A DNA stretch of 54,141 nt, taken from assembly GCF_018138385.1 (NCBI RefSeq), contig NZ_JAGSIE010000017.1, forward strand, positions 1 through 54,141, given 5' to 3'. This document shows positions 18,860-29,223 of the stretch, in pieces. The number at the start of each line of letters is the position of its first letter. The first letter of the stretch is position 1. This DNA comes from Allobacillus saliphilus (GTDB lineage Bacteria > Bacillota > Bacilli > Bacillales > Alkalibacillaceae). The notes beneath the pieces were generated by a model. That model had not been told where the DNA came from. It did no database searches and was given only the letters and a program-made list of their open reading frames with translations. The position numbers were made by a program, and so were the translations under genes.

Positions 18860-18870
18860 TCAAGAAATCA

Positions 18871-18899
18871 TTGACTTTTTGATAAACGGCATATATACT
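18871..18899 (+). promoter_or_regulatory. Sigma-A promoter of rplJ-rplL
   Basis: TTGACT at 18871 and TATACT at 18894 have a 17-bp spacer. The L10 leader begins about 25 nt downstream. Confidence 0.78.
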
Positions 18900-18924
18900 A
18901 TGTCTTGTCAATTAAATAAATGAA

Positions 18925-19073
18925 TGAATTATACCGTAGACAGCAGGAGCAATTTCAATTGCTTAAACAAATCCTGCCGAGGTGTGTGATCTTTGCAGTC
19001 AATCTACCTTTGAGTGGATTGAGTCGTAAATGTGTAAACAATCATGCTCCCATGTCTACATGGGAGCTTTTTT
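18925..19073 (+). promoter_or_regulatory. Ribosomal protein L10 leader with attenuator
   Basis: The leader matches the Firmicutes L10 leader family: GTAGACAGCAGGAGC, the paired ATCCTGCCGAGGTG, and a final terminator. The terminator is GCTCCCATG at 19046-19054 with CATGGGAGC at 19059-19067, then TTTTTT. GTAGACA near the start can pair with TGTCTAC in the terminator loop region (19053-19059), giving the alternative fold. L10 (probably the L10-L12 complex) binding would favour termination. The structured gene normally follows closely; here a repeat element intervenes before rplJ. Confidence 0.88.
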
Positions 19074-19124
19074 AATGGATGGATTTGATAAAGTTTAGTG
19101 TTCTTTATAGTGAAGTTGCACTGA

Positions 19125-19377
19125 GTTGCTGAATTGTAGAAGCGAAGGTGGCGACTCCTGCGGGTCAACTAAGACCGGCCACGTCCTGTGGCCAGCGTTG
19201 ACACTAGCCGTCCATGGCGTCGGAACAGCACGTGTCTCGAGACCCCACAGGAAGTGCTTTTCTTCCGAGGAGGCTCGAGCCGTGCCCGCGGTATAGAAGA
19301 CACTGCGAGTAATCGCAGATGTCGCCTTATGCCCTGTGGGTAAAAGCGCCCGCCGATAGCGGATTGCAATTCAACAA
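19125..19377 (+). repeat. GC-rich interspersed repeat element with terminal inverted repeats
   Basis: This ~250-bp block between the L10 attenuator and rplJ is much richer in G+C than its surroundings and has no convincing gene (a minus-strand frame over it has no ribosome binding site). Its ends are imperfect inverted repeats: TTGCTGAATTGTA at 19126-19138 and TGCAATTCAACAA at 19365-19377 (11 of 13 match). Inside are ACTCCTGCGGG, a nested hairpin (GGCCAC-GTCCT-GTGGCC within TCAAC/GTTGA), GAGACCCCACAGG, GAGGAGGCTC and GCCCGCGG. These motifs recall GC-rich intergenic repeats I know from Bacillaceae/Planococcaceae genomes. Confidence 0.75.
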
Positions 19378-19460
19378 TGGACTTTAGGAAAATCCAATGG
19401 ATAAAAGTGATTGACACGCTCACGGTATGAGGAATCAAATTTCAATTAGGAGGTGGAACG

Positions 19461-19961
19461 ATGAGCTCAATTATCGAGCAAAAGAAACAGCACGTAGAAG
19501 AAATCGCAGAAAAGTTTTCAAATGCAAAAACAGCTGTATTAGTTGATTATCGTGGATTGAATGTTGAAGAAGTCACTGAACTTCGTAAACAATTGAGAGA
19601 AGCGGGCGTTGAATATAAAGTTTACAAAAACACAATGACACGCCGTGCAACTGAAAAAGCAGGCTTTGAAGAACTACACGAAGTTTTAGTTGGACCGACA
19701 GCCATCGCTTTCTCTGAAGACGATGCAGTTGCACCAGCTAAAGTGTTAGGTGGATTTGCGAAAGAGCACGAAGCTTTGGAAATCAAAGGTGGCATTGTTG
19801 AAGGAAACGTTGCGACACTTGATCAAATCAAAGAACTTTCCGAACTACCATCTCACGACGGGCTTCTATCTATGCTTTTAAGCGTACTACAAGCTCCAGT
19901 CAGAAACTTTGCATACGCAACAAAAGCGATTGCAGAGCAAAAAGAAGAAGAAGGTGCCTAA
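19461..19961 (+). CDS. rplJ: 50S ribosomal protein L10
   Basis: The 166-residue protein starts [18 protein letters not shown] and has [21 protein letters not shown] and [12 protein letters not shown] segments of the rRNA-binding domain. A C-terminal helix binds L7/L12 dimers. GGAGGTGG precedes ATG. The mRNA from the promoter at 18871 carries the L10 leader and the ~250-nt repeat element before this start, an unusually long 5' region. Confidence 0.96.
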   Translation: MSSIIEQKKQHVEEIAEKFSNAKTAVLVDYRGLNVEEVTELRKQLREAGVEYKVYKNTMTRRATEKAGFEELHEVLVGPTAIAFSEDDAVAPAKVLGGFAKEHEALEIKGGIVEGNVATLDQIKELSELPSHDGLLSMLLSVLQAPVRNFAYATKAIAEQKEEEGA

Positions 19962-20015
19962 ATATAAGCGCCTAATCGTATAGACGTTAATAAAAAATAC
20001 TGAGGAGGATTTAAC

Positions 20016-20378
20016 ATGTCTAAAGATCAAATCATTGATGCGATTAAAGAAATGTCCGTTCTAGAATTGAACGATTTAGTAAAAGCTATTGAGGAAGAAT
20101 TCGGTGTTACAGCTGCTGCACCAGTTGCAGTTGCTGGCGGTGGCGGAGAAGAAGCTGCTGAAGAAAAATCTGACTTTGACGTTGTACTTGAAGATGCAGG
20201 TGCTTCTAAAATTAAAGTTGTTAAAGCAGTTCGTGAAATCACAGGCCTTGGCTTGAAAGATGCGAAAGAACTTGTTGACAACGCACCGGGCGCTATCAAA
20301 GAAGGCGTAGCTAAAGAAGAAGCTGAAGAAATGAAAGCTAAACTAGAAGAAGTTGGCGCGAAAATCGAACTTAAATAG
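20016..20378 (+). CDS. rplL: 50S ribosomal protein L7/L12
   Basis: The 120-residue acidic protein has the N-terminal dimerization segment ([20 protein letters not shown]), an Ala/Gly-rich hinge (about 35-50) and the C-terminal factor-binding domain ([20 protein letters not shown], the helix that contacts elongation factors). GAGGAGG precedes ATG. It is the last gene of rplJ-rplL, followed by a strong terminator. Confidence 0.97.
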   Translation: MSKDQIIDAIKEMSVLELNDLVKAIEEEFGVTAAAPVAVAGGGGEEAAEEKSDFDVVLEDAGASKIKVVKAVREITGLGLKDAKELVDNAPGAIKEGVAKEEAEEMKAKLEEVGAKIELK

Positions 20379-20393
20379 TCAACAAACTCCAAT

Positions 20394-20428
20394 AAGCTCG
20401 CTGAACCAGTTCAGCGAGCTTGATTTTT
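20394..20428 (+). terminator. Intrinsic terminator after rplL
   Basis: AAGCTCGCTGAA pairs perfectly with TTCAGCGAGCTT around a CCAG loop, followed by GATTTTT. It ends the rplJ-rplL transcript. Confidence 0.92.
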
Positions 20429-20502
20429 CATTGATTGAACGAATTCAATAAAGTTCTTATCAGATGAATTTTTCCAATATATCAATGAAGGTGGTCGGTT
20501 GA

Positions 20503-21108
20503 ATGAGCGAGCACTACTATGAACGTCACCCCACAAGTGAAAGCAATCCTACTTTTTTCAACGCAATATTAAACACGTTCACATTTACTTTCCAAACAGA
20601 TGATGGTGTATTTTCCAAAAAACAAGTTGATTATGGCACGAAAGCATTATTGGCACAATTTAAGCAGCCGAAGGTTATGGGTGAATTTTTGGATGTCGGT
20701 TGTGGCTATGGTCCAATCGGAATCACGTTAGCAAAACAATTTCCGGGACGATCCGTTGTAATGGTTGATGTCAATGAACGTGCGATTCACTTAGCGCAAG
20801 AGAATATTGAATTGAATGATTTGGAAAATGCGAAGGTCCGTTTTAGCGATGCATTATCTGCTGTCAAAGATGAACAATTTGCTTCGGTCATTACGAATCC
20901 GCCATTTCGAGCTGGGAAGAAAGTGGTTCATCGAATAATGGAAGAAAGCTTTGACGTATTAAAACCTGGTGGCGAATTATGGGTCGTGGTACAAAAAAAG
21001 CAGGGCGCACCTTCATTAAAGAAAAAGCTGGAATCATTATTTTCACAAGTGGATACTGTCAGCAAAGACAAAGGGTACTATATTTTACGTGCCAAAAAGT
21101 TTGACTAG
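20503..21108 (+). CDS. Class I SAM-dependent methyltransferase (RsmC-like, YbxB family)
   Basis: The 201-residue protein has the SAM-binding motif EFLDVGCGYGPIGI near residue 61, the acidic VMVDVNERAI loop and the catalytic NPPF motif in ITNPPFRAGKK near residue 130. NPPF marks N-methyltransferases acting on bases, and the closest relatives are RsmC-like 16S rRNA guanine methyltransferases. Its target is not shown. The position between rplL and rpoB is the same as ybxB in B. subtilis. Confidence 0.88.
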   Translation: MSEHYYERHPTSESNPTFFNAILNTFTFTFQTDDGVFSKKQVDYGTKALLAQFKQPKVMGEFLDVGCGYGPIGITLAKQFPGRSVVMVDVNERAIHLAQENIELNDLENAKVRFSDALSAVKDEQFASVITNPPFRAGKKVVHRIMEESFDVLKPGGELWVVVQKKQGAPSLKKKLESLFSQVDTVSKDKGYYILRAKKFD

Positions 21109-21540
21109 CTATTATACGGTGTGATAACATTAAAAAATGCCAATAGATTTATTTTTTTGTCAAGTGTTTTTTGAAAAAATACTTGACTGCAGATCTGGAT
21201 GGTAAAAACAGATGAAGTTACGATTCTACTGTTCTGATGTATAATATTCTTCAGATAAACCGATAATGGTACCGTTCATTAAACATGAATTGAGGTCTTA
21301 ATGGTACATGAAACTTCTTCTATTAACTTATAACTTTATAACTTGACATTCTTATTGAATGTTCAAATAGATGCTTGCATTAAGCCTTTTAAAGCAAGCA
21401 AGTTCGGCATGCATTCTTGTCGGACCATTTTTATTTTACTTAAGCTCTTTCTGAAAAGTCCTTTCCGATGAATGTGGAGGTTCATCAGTTAGGATGAGAG
21501 AGCCCTTTCTTTTAAATCTGGTAGTTGAGGGGTGAAGCAG
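21109..21540 (+). promoter_or_regulatory. Long rpoB leader with promoter and possible attenuator
   Basis: This ~430-nt stretch has no gene. TATAAT at 21240-21245 is a good -10 with a poor -35 (TTACGA near 21218), and TTGACA at 21343 lacks a clear -10. Downstream hairpins are ACATTC/GAATGT (21347-21363), TGCTTGC/GCAAGCA (21372-21400), and GTTCGGCA/TGTCGGAC (21402-21425, two G-U pairs). The last is followed by ATTTTTATTTT, resembling an intrinsic terminator. GATGAA/TTCATC (21467-21486) lies closer to the gene. Confidence 0.5.
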
Positions 21541-24500
21541 TTGTTAGGTCAACTAGTCCAATATGGTCGACACCGCCAGCGTAGAAGTTACGCGCGAATT
21601 AGTGAAGTTCAAGAGCTTCCTAACTTAATTGAAATTCAAACCGCTTCTTATGAATGGTTCTTGGAAGAAGGTTTGAAAGAGATGTTCAGAGATATTTCAC
21701 CGATTGAAGATTTCACCGGTAATTTATCTTTGGAATTTGTGGATTATAGTTTAGGTGAGCCTAAATATCCATTGGATGAAGCGAAAGAGAGAGATGTGAC
21801 ATATAACGCCCCATTGCGGGTAAAAGTTCGTCTTTTGAACAAAGAGTCTGGGGAAGTGAAAGAACAAGAAGTCTTTATGGGTGATTTTCCGTTAATGACA
21901 GAAAACGGAACATTCATCATCAATGGCGCAGAGCGCGTTATTGTATCCCAGCTTGTGCGTTCGCCGAGCGTTTATTTCAATGACAAAATTGATAAAAACG
22001 GTCGTAAAGGTTACACATCAACCGTCATTCCTAGCCGTGGTGCATGGTTGGAAATGGAAACGGACGCAAAAAACGTTGTTCATGTACGAATCGACAGAAC
22101 CCGTAAATTGCCGATCACGGTTTTATTGCGTGCACTCGGATTCAGCTCAGACGAAGAAATTATCGATCTAATCGGTGATAATGAGTATTTACGTAATACG
22201 TTAGATAAAGATAATACTGAAGATAGCGATAAAGCGCTTATTGAAATCTATGAAAGATTACGTCCTGGAGAACCACCTACTGCTGAAAACGCACGTAGTT
22301 TATTGTTCTCACGCTTTTTTGATCCGAAACGCTATGATTTAGCTCGGGTAGGACGTTATAAGATGAATAAAAAGCTTCATATTAAAAATCGTTTATTCAA
22401 CCAAGTGTTGGCAGAGACGATTGCAGATGAAGAGACTGGTGAAGTGCTCGCCCGAAAAGGTGACAAACTGAACCGTCGTTTACTGGATAAATTGATTCCT
22501 TACTTTGAGAAGGAAGAAGACGCAGCTGGCGAAAAGATTTTGGAGCCGCAAGATGGCGTGTTAGATGAACCAGTTAAAGTTCAATCCATTAAAATATTCG
22601 ACCCGACAGACCCAGAGGGCGAAAGAACATTAAATGTTGTGAGTAATGGAAATGTCAGCCAAGACATTAAACATATTACGTACGAAGATATTTTAGCTTC
22701 CATTAACTATTTCTTTAATATTTTGCATGAAGTCGGAAACACAGACGATATTGACCACTTAGGTAACCGTCGTTTGCGCTCTGTTGGTGAGTTGCTACAG
22801 AATCAGTTCCGAATTGGTCTATCAAGAATGGAACGTGTCGTTCGTGAAAGAATGTCCATCCAAGATAGCGAATCGATTACACCGCAACAATTAATCAACA
22901 TCCGACCGGTCATTGCGTCTATTAAAGAGTTCTTCGGAAGTTCTCAGCTCTCGCAGTTTATGTATCAAACGAATCCACTGGCTGAATTGACGCATAAAAG
23001 ACGTCTTTCAGCATTAGGACCTGGTGGTTTGACGCGTGAACGTGCTGGTTTCGAAGTACGTGACGTTCACTACTCTCACTACGGTCGTATGTGTCCGATT
23101 GAAACGCCAGAAGGTCCAAATATTGGGTTGATTAACTCATTATCATCCTTCGCGCGTGTAAATCCATTCGGCTTTATTGAAACACCGTATCGTAGAGTCG
23201 ATCATGAAACAGGTATAGTTACTACCGAAACGGACTATCTGACAGCAGATGAAGAAGATAACTATATTGTCGCACAGGCGAACGCACCTTTGAATGATGA
23301 TGGCACATTCCAAAACGAAGAAGTCATTGCTCGTTTCCGTGGTGAAAACATTGTCGTCGATCGTGATCAAATTGACTATATGGACGTTTCGCCAAAACAA
23401 GTTGTATCAGCTGCGACAGCCTGCATTCCATTCTTGGAAAACGATGACTCAAACCGTGCATTGATGGGTGCGAACATGCAGCGTCAGGCTGTACCATTGT
23501 TGCGTGCCGAGGCTCCTTTAGTAGGAACAGGTATGGAATATGTATCTGGAAAAGACTCCGGTGCTGCAGTCATCAGCAAGCATGATGGAATTGTTGAAAG
23601 AGTAGATGCGAAAGAAATTTACGTTCGTCGTATCTCTGAAGTAGACGGAAAAGAAGTAGAAGGCGATTTAGATCATTATCGCTTACAAAAGTTCATCCGT
23701 TCGAACCAAGGAACGTGCTACAACCAAAAGCCGATTGTCTCAAAAGGCGACCGTGTCGTAAAAGGAGAAATCCTTGCAGACGGTCCATCTATGGATAATG
23801 GTGAACTGGCACTTGGTCGAAATGCCCTCGTCGCATTTATGACTTGGGATGGTTATAACTACGAGGATGCGGTCATCATGAGTGAACGCTTCGTCAAGGA
23901 TGACGTGTTTACTTCAATCCACATCGAAGAGTTTGAATCAGAAGCGAGAGACACAAAGCTCGGACCGGAGGAAATCACTCGTGATATTCCGAACGTTGGA
24001 GATGAAGCACTGAAAAACTTGGATGAAGACGGAATTATCCGCGTTGGTGCTGAAGTCGTCGATGGCGATATTCTTGTCGGAAAAGTAACTCCTAAAGGTA
24101 TGACTGAATTATCTGCGGAAGAACGCTTATTACATGCAATCTTCGGAGAAAAAGCTCGTGAAGTTCGTGACACGTCACTTCGTGTGCCAAACGGAGGAGG
24201 CGGAATCGTCCACGATGTGAAAGTATTTAACCGTGAAGACGGTGACGAACTTTCTCCTGGTGTGAACAAACTCGTTCGGGTGTATATCGTTCAGAAGCGT
24301 AAGATTTCAGAAGGGGATAAAATGGCTGGTAGACACGGTAACAAAGGTGTTATCTCAAAAATTCTACCTGAAGAAGACATGCCATTTATGCCAGACGGTA
24401 CCCCGGTAGACGTTATGTTGAACCCGCTTGGCGTTCCATCTCGTATGAATATCGGTCAGGTTCTTGAGCTCCATTTAGGAATGGCTGCTAGAGAAATGGG

Positions 24501-25089
24501 CATTCATGTTGCGACACCGGTATTCGACGGAGCGAACGAAGAAGATGTATGGGAAACGATGACAGAAGCCGGCCTTGCTAGAGATGGTAAAACAGTTCTC
24601 TATGATGGTCGTTCTGGTGAAGCATTTGATAACCGCGTATCCGTAGGTGTCATGTACTTGATCAAGCTTGAACACATGGTAGATGATAAATTGCACGCTC
24701 GTTCCACTGGACCATACTCATTGGTTACACAGCAGCCACTTGGTGGTAAAGCTCAATTTGGTGGACAGCGTTTCGGTGAGATGGAAGTTTGGGCATTGGA
24801 AGCGTATGGTGCCGCATATACCCTACAAGAAATCTTAACCGTTAAATCAGATGACGTCGTTGGTCGTGTACAAACATATGAAGCGATCGTCAAAGGTGAG
24901 AATTTACCAGAACCAGGCGTACCGGAATCATTCCGCGTCTTGATCAAAGAGCTTCAAAGTCTTGGAATGGATGTTAAGATGCTGACAGATGAACAGAACG
25001 AAATCGACATGAGAGATTTAGAAGACGATGAGCAAGCTGGCGAACAGCTGAATGTCGATCTAGAGAACAAAGAAACATCAGATGAATAA
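21541..25089 (+). CDS. rpoB: DNA-directed RNA polymerase subunit beta
   Basis: The 1182-residue protein is colinear with B. subtilis Rpo[20 protein letters not shown] at the start, [19 protein letters not shown], the conserved [19 protein letters not shown] near 920, and [19 protein letters not shown] near the end. I prefer TTG 21541 (GAGGGG 8 nt upstream, aligns with the B. subtilis TTG start) over GTG 21532. The rifampicin pocket reads [21 protein letters not shown]: residue 475 is Tyr (TAT) where almost all bacteria have Asp (E. coli D516). The other pocket residues, including the His of THKRR, are standard. Confidence 0.97.
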   Translation: MLGQLVQYGRHRQRRSYARISEVQELPNLIEIQTASYEWFLEEGLKEMFRDISPIEDFTGNLSLEFVDYSLGEPKYPLDEAKERDVTYNAPLRVKVRLLNKESGEVKEQEVFMGDFPLMTENGTFIINGAERVIVSQLVRSPSVYFNDKIDKNGRKGYTSTVIPSRGAWLEMETDAKNVVHVRIDRTRKLPITVLLRALGFSSDEEIIDLIGDNEYLRNTLDKDNTEDSDKALIEIYERLRPGEPPTAENARSLLFSRFFDPKRYDLARVGRYKMNKKLHIKNRLFNQVLAETIADEETGEVLARKGDKLNRRLLDKLIPYFEKEEDAAGEKILEPQDGVLDEPVKVQSIKIFDPTDPEGERTLNVVSNGNVSQDIKHITYEDILASINYFFNILHEVGNTDDIDHLGNRRLRSVGELLQNQFRIGLSRMERVVRERMSIQDSESITPQQLINIRPVIASIKEFFGSSQLSQFMYQTNPLAELTHKRRLSALGPGGLTRERAGFEVRDVHYSHYGRMCPIETPEGPNIGLINSLSSFARVNPFGFIETPYRRVDHETGIVTTETDYLTADEEDNYIVAQANAPLNDDGTFQNEEVIARFRGENIVVDRDQIDYMDVSPKQVVSAATACIPFLENDDSNRALMGANMQRQAVPLLRAEAPLVGTGMEYVSGKDSGAAVISKHDGIVERVDAKEIYVRRISEVDGKEVEGDLDHYRLQKFIRSNQGTCYNQKPIVSKGDRVVKGEILADGPSMDNGELALGRNALVAFMTWDGYNYEDAVIMSERFVKDDVFTSIHIEEFESEARDTKLGPEEITRDIPNVGDEALKNLDEDGIIRVGAEVVDGDILVGKVTPKGMTELSAEERLLHAIFGEKAREVRDTSLRVPNGGGGIVHDVKVFNREDGDELSPGVNKLVRVYIVQKRKISEGDKMAGRHGNKGVISKILPEEDMPFMPDGTPVDVMLNPLGVPSRMNIGQVLELHLGMAAREMGIHVATPVFDGANEEDVWETMTEAGLARDGKTVLYDGRSGEAFDNRVSVGVMYLIKLEHMVDDKLHARSTGPYSLVTQQPLGGKAQFGGQRFGEMEVWALEAYGAAYTLQEILTVKSDDVVGRVQTYEAIVKGENLPEPGVPESFRVLIKELQSLGMDVKMLTDEQNEIDMRDLEDDEQAGEQLNVDLENKETSDE

Positions 25090-25142
25090 AGCCAGAAGAT
25101 AAAACCCACCTATCGCAGGATAAAATAAGGGAGGTAGGCTCC

Positions 25143-28100
25143 TTGATAGATGTCAATAAATTTGAGTTTATGAAAATTGGTTTAGCCTCACCGAATAAGA
25201 TTCGTTCTTGGTCTTACGGTGAAGTGAAAAAGCCAGAAACAATTAACTATCGTACATTGAAGCCTGAAAAGGACGGTCTTTTCTGTGAGCGAATTTTTGG
25301 GCCGACAAAAGATTGGGAATGTCACTGTGGTAAATACAAACGTGTTCGTTATAAAGGTGTCGTTTGTGATCGCTGTGGCGTTGAAGTAACGAAATCAAAG
25401 GTACGAAGAGAACGTATGGGGCATATTGAATTAGCTGCCCCTGTCTCTCATATTTGGTATTTTAAAGGAATCCCAAGTCGTATGGGGCTAGTGTTAGACC
25501 TCTCTCCACGTGCGTTGGAAGAAATTATTTACTTTGCTTCTTACGTCGTTACAGAGCCGGGTGACACACCTCTCGAGAAGAAACAGTTGCTTTCAGAGAG
25601 AGAATACCGAACTTATTATGATAAATACGGTAATGTCTTCAATGCACAAATGGGTGCGGAAGCAATCCGTAAACTTCTTCAAGATATCGATTTGGAGAAG
25701 GAAGTTCACGAATTAAAAGAAGAGTTAAAAACAGCTCAAGGTCAAAGACGTACGAGAGCCATCAAACGTTTAGAGGTCCTTGAATCATTCCGTAATTCTG
25801 GAAATGATCCGTCTTGGATGATTTTAGATGTATTACCAATTATTCCACCAGAACTACGCCCAATGGTTCAGTTAGATGGTGGTCGATTCGCAACGTCCGA
25901 CTTGAACGACTTATACCGCCGAGTTATTAACCGAAATAACCGGTTGAAAAGATTGTTAGATCTTGGAGCACCATCCATTATCGTTCAAAACGAAAAACGG
26001 ATGCTTCAAGAATCCGTGGACGCACTCGTCGACAACGGTCGTCGTGGTCGTCCAGTTACTGGACCAGGAAACCGTCCACTAAAATCACTTTCACATATGT
26101 TGAAAGGTAAGCAAGGACGTTTCCGTCAAAACTTGTTAGGTAAACGTGTTGACTATTCCGGACGTTCAGTAATCGTCGTTGGACCGAACTTGAAGATGTA
26201 TGAGTGTGGATTGCCGAAAGAGATGGCTATTGAATTATTCAAGCCGTTTGTTATGCGTGAACTCGTTAAGCGCGGTTTAGCACACAACATCAAGTCAGCC
26301 AAACGAAACATTGAACGATTACGTCCAGAAATCTGGGGCGTGTTGGAAGATGTCATTAAAGAACACCCTGTCTTATTAAACCGTGCACCAACACTGCACC
26401 GTTTAGGGATTCAAGCATTCCAGCCTAAATTGGTAGATGGCCGTGCCATCCGTTTGCACCCGCTCGTTTGTACAGCATATAACGCTGACTTTGACGGAGA
26501 CCAAATGGCTGTTCACGTGCCACTTTCACCAGAGGCACAAGCAGAAGCAAGAATTCTTATGCTTGCAGCACACAATATTTTGAATCCAAAAGACGGAAAA
26601 CCAGTCGTTACACCATCTCAAGATATGGTATTAGGAAACTACTACTTGACGCTTGAGAGAGAAAACGCACTTGGTGAAGGGTTTGTATTCGGTAATGCAG
26701 ATGAAGCAAAACTCGCTTACGATAACGGGTATGTTCATTTACACAGCCGGATTGCGATCGATGCAGGCTCATTGAAGAATCCGAAGTTTACAGAAGAGCA
26801 AAACAAAAAGTTATTGCTAACAACTGTCGGAAAGATAATTTTCAATGATATCTTGCCGCCAACGTTCCCTTACATGAACGAACCGTCCAAATCGAATCTA
26901 CATGATGGACTTGAAGATCATCACTTTATCGATCGAGACGTCAATGTGAAGGAAGCGTTGAAAGAACGCGAGCTGAATTTACCATTCAAAAAAGGTATTC
27001 TCGGAGATGTCATTGCGGAAGTCTTTAAGTTTTATAAACTTTCAGAGACGTCTAAGATGCTTGACCGTTTGAAGGACTTAGGCTTTAAGTACTCAACGAA
27101 AGCCGGGATTACCATTGGTGTTTCCGATATCGTTGTACTGGCAGATAAAAATGAGATCTTGGATGAAGCACAAGAAAAAGTAGATAACGTTCAAAAGCAG
27201 TTTAAGCGAGGACTTATCACGGACAGCGAACGTTATGACCGTGTCATTCAAATTTGGACAGATGCCAAAGACGTCATTCAAGAAAAACTGATGAAGTCAT
27301 TGGAACCGTTGAACCCAATCTTCATGATGAGTGACTCGGGTGCGCGTGGTAACCCATCTAACTTTACGCAGCTTGCAGGTATGCGTGGCTTGATGGCTAA
27401 CCCATCTGGACGAATTATCGAACTACCAATTAAATCGAGCTTCCGTGAAGGACTAACTGTCTTGGAATACTTTATTTCCACGCACGGTGCACGTAAAGGT
27501 CTTGCAGATACGGCGCTGAAAACGGCAGACTCTGGTTACTTAACACGTCGTTTGGTAGATGTTGCACAAGATGTCATCATCCGTGAAGAGGATTGCGGTA
27601 CTGACCGTGGCATGACGGTTTCCACTATACAGGAAGGAAACGAGGTCATCGTTCCTTTAAGTGATCGCTTAGTTGGAAGAACAGCGTTCAGAGCTGTGAA
27701 ACATCCAGAAACAGGCGAAGTCATCGTTCAACGTAATGAGTTAATTACTGAAGATATTTCCGCTGAAATCTTAGAAGCGGGCATTGAATCAGTAACAATC
27801 CGTTCTGTATTCACATGTAACACGCAACATGGTGCTTGTAATAAGTGTTATGGACGTAACATGGCAACAGGCGACCAAGTAGATGTTGGAGAGGCAGTTG
27901 GTATTATTGCCGCTCAATCGATTGGTGAGCCAGGTACTCAGTTGACGATGCGTACCTTCCACACAGGTGGGGTTGCAGGTGATGATATTACCCAAGGTTT
28001 ACCACGTATTCAAGAGGTCTTTGAGGCGCGTAATCCGAAAGGTAAAGCAGTTATCACAGAAATCAACGGAACGGTTACGGATATTAACAGTGAAAAAGAT

Positions 28101-28760
28101 AAAAAAGAAGTCATTGTACAAAGTGACGTTGAAACAAAGACTTACACAACACCGTACAATGCACGTATAAAAGTAGAAGTTGGAGACGTCGTAGAATCAG
28201 GCGAGGCGTTGACAGAAGGTTCCATCGATCCGAAAGAATTGATTGTTGTTCAAGGAACACAAGGCGTACAGGAATACTTGCTTAAAGAAGTACAAAAAGT
28301 ATACCGTATGCAAGGTGTTGAGATCAGTGACAAACACATTGAAGTCATGGTCCGTCAAATGCTTCGTAAAGTCCGTGTAAACGATGCCGGAGATACAGAA
28401 TTGCTTCCTGGTTCACTCATGGAAGTCAATCAGTTCAGAGAAGCGAACCAAGAAGTGTTGTTGGAGGGTAAACAACCAGCAACAGCTAAACCGGTAATTC
28501 TCGGAATTACGAAAGCATCACTTGAAACAGATTCCTTCTTGTCTGCGGCATCCTTCCAGGAGACTACACGTATACTGACAGATGCAGCGATAAAAGGTAA
28601 GTACGATGAATTGCTCGGATTGAAAGAGAACGTCATCATCGGTAAGCTTGTCCCAGCAGGTACGGGGTTACAAAGATATCGACGCTTAGAAGCTGAAAAA
28701 GATGAAGCTTTTCAAGAAACAGAGGAAGAAAACTTAGAAGAACAAACACAAGAAATATAA
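25143..28760 (+). CDS. rpoC: DNA-directed RNA polymerase subunit beta'
   Basis: The 1205-residue protein uses a TTG start after GGGAGG. The N-terminal zinc ribbon is C60[19 protein letters not shown]. The catalytic magnesium site [12 protein letters not shown] is at 447-458 with three aspartates. The second zinc site is [13 protein letters not shown] with an upstream Cys in [10 protein letters not shown]. The C-terminal tail is rich in Glu. It forms one transcription unit with rpoB (54-nt gap). Confidence 0.97.
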   Translation: MIDVNKFEFMKIGLASPNKIRSWSYGEVKKPETINYRTLKPEKDGLFCERIFGPTKDWECHCGKYKRVRYKGVVCDRCGVEVTKSKVRRERMGHIELAAPVSHIWYFKGIPSRMGLVLDLSPRALEEIIYFASYVVTEPGDTPLEKKQLLSEREYRTYYDKYGNVFNAQMGAEAIRKLLQDIDLEKEVHELKEELKTAQGQRRTRAIKRLEVLESFRNSGNDPSWMILDVLPIIPPELRPMVQLDGGRFATSDLNDLYRRVINRNNRLKRLLDLGAPSIIVQNEKRMLQESVDALVDNGRRGRPVTGPGNRPLKSLSHMLKGKQGRFRQNLLGKRVDYSGRSVIVVGPNLKMYECGLPKEMAIELFKPFVMRELVKRGLAHNIKSAKRNIERLRPEIWGVLEDVIKEHPVLLNRAPTLHRLGIQAFQPKLVDGRAIRLHPLVCTAYNADFDGDQMAVHVPLSPEAQAEARILMLAAHNILNPKDGKPVVTPSQDMVLGNYYLTLERENALGEGFVFGNADEAKLAYDNGYVHLHSRIAIDAGSLKNPKFTEEQNKKLLLTTVGKIIFNDILPPTFPYMNEPSKSNLHDGLEDHHFIDRDVNVKEALKERELNLPFKKGILGDVIAEVFKFYKLSETSKMLDRLKDLGFKYSTKAGITIGVSDIVVLADKNEILDEAQEKVDNVQKQFKRGLITDSERYDRVIQIWTDAKDVIQEKLMKSLEPLNPIFMMSDSGARGNPSNFTQLAGMRGLMANPSGRIIELPIKSSFREGLTVLEYFISTHGARKGLADTALKTADSGYLTRRLVDVAQDVIIREEDCGTDRGMTVSTIQEGNEVIVPLSDRLVGRTAFRAVKHPETGEVIVQRNELITEDISAEILEAGIESVTIRSVFTCNTQHGACNKCYGRNMATGDQVDVGEAVGIIAAQSIGEPGTQLTMRTFHTGGVAGDDITQGLPRIQEVFEARNPKGKAVITEINGTVTDINSEKDKKEVIVQSDVETKTYTTPYNARIKVEVGDVVESGEALTEGSIDPKELIVVQGTQGVQEYLLKEVQKVYRMQGVEISDKHIEVMVRQMLRKVRVNDAGDTELLPGSLMEVNQFREANQEVLLEGKQPATAKPVILGITKASLETDSFLSAASFQETTRILTDAAIKGKYDELLGLKENVIIGKLVPAGTGLQRYRRLEAEKDEAFQETEEENLEEQTQEI

Positions 28761-28765
28761 GGTGT

Positions 28766-28838
28766 GAAGCACCTTGAAAAAGATTGATATTATCATTGAC
28801 AACATTTTTAGACAATGATAATATATTCAAGGTGCTTC
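28766..28838 (+). repeat. Large two-part inverted repeat between rpoC and the L7Ae-like gene
   Basis: Outer arms GAAGCACCTTGAA (28766-28778) and TTCAAGGTGCTTC (28826-28838) are perfect over 13 bp. Inner arms ATATTATCATTG (28787-28798) and CAATGATAATAT (28813-28824) are perfect over 12 bp. The loop is 14 nt, with an 8-nt versus 1-nt internal loop. No T-run follows, so it is not a standard terminator. A candidate promoter lies inside it. Confidence 0.85.
28796..28824 (+). promoter_or_regulatory. Candidate promoter of the L7Ae-like gene and str operon
   Basis: TTGACA at 28796 with TAATAT at 28819 (17-bp spacer) or GATAAT at 28817 (15 bp). It lies in the inner arms and loop of the inverted repeat, so the -35 is in one arm and the -10 in the other. 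Confidence 0.5.
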
Positions 28839-28871
28839 ATACTAAAGTTGTTACTTTGGAGGATTACGAGA

Positions 28872-29123
28872 ATGTCTTATGAAAAAGTAGCAGAAGCTAA
28901 AAATAATTTAGTCATTGGAGCGAAACAAGTACAAAAAGCCATGAGAGATGGCGAAGTACTAGAAGTCGTTGTTGCAGAAAATGCTGAACGACGTGTGACG
29001 GATCACATACTGCTTACTGCTGACCAAATGAACGTACCCGTTGTATTTGTCGAATCGATGAAACAATTGGGGAAAGCAAGTGGTATTGAAGTAGGCGCAG
29101 CTACAGTGGCAATCAAAAAATAA
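28872..29123 (+). CDS. rplGB: L7Ae-like ribosomal protein (YbxF family, kink-turn RNA binder)
   Basis: The 83-residue protein has the L7Ae fold signatures NLVIGAKQVQKAMRDGEV near the start and VPVVFVESMKQLGKASGIEVGAATVAI at the end, broken here only by its length. B. subtilis YbxF binds kink-turn RNA, but its role in the ribosome is uncertain. I chose ATG 28872 after TTGGAGGAT; the frame open from 28815 includes the inverted repeat. It sits between rpoC and rpsL as in B. subtilis. Confidence 0.9.
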   Translation: MSYEKVAEAKNNLVIGAKQVQKAMRDGEVLEVVVAENAERRVTDHILLTADQMNVPVVFVESMKQLGKASGIEVGAATVAIKK

Positions 29124-29223
29124 ACTTTGCACGACCTGTTCGTGTTGAGTTTTGTTTTTTGCTTAAAGATGAACCACCTGGATGTGTGGGATTACAAAAC
29201 GAGACGAGAAGGGAGGAAACAAC

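Noticed and set aside
19169-19438. An 89-codon minus-strand frame across the GC-rich element before rplJ
   Set aside because: It has no ribosome binding site, its residues are low-complexity Arg/Ser-rich as expected from GC-rich noncoding DNA, and it lies in a structured repeat.
20027-20392. A 121-codon minus-strand frame opposite rplL
   Set aside because: It is a shadow of the Ala/Glu-rich rplL gene, giving Ser/Ala-rich translation with no ribosome binding site.
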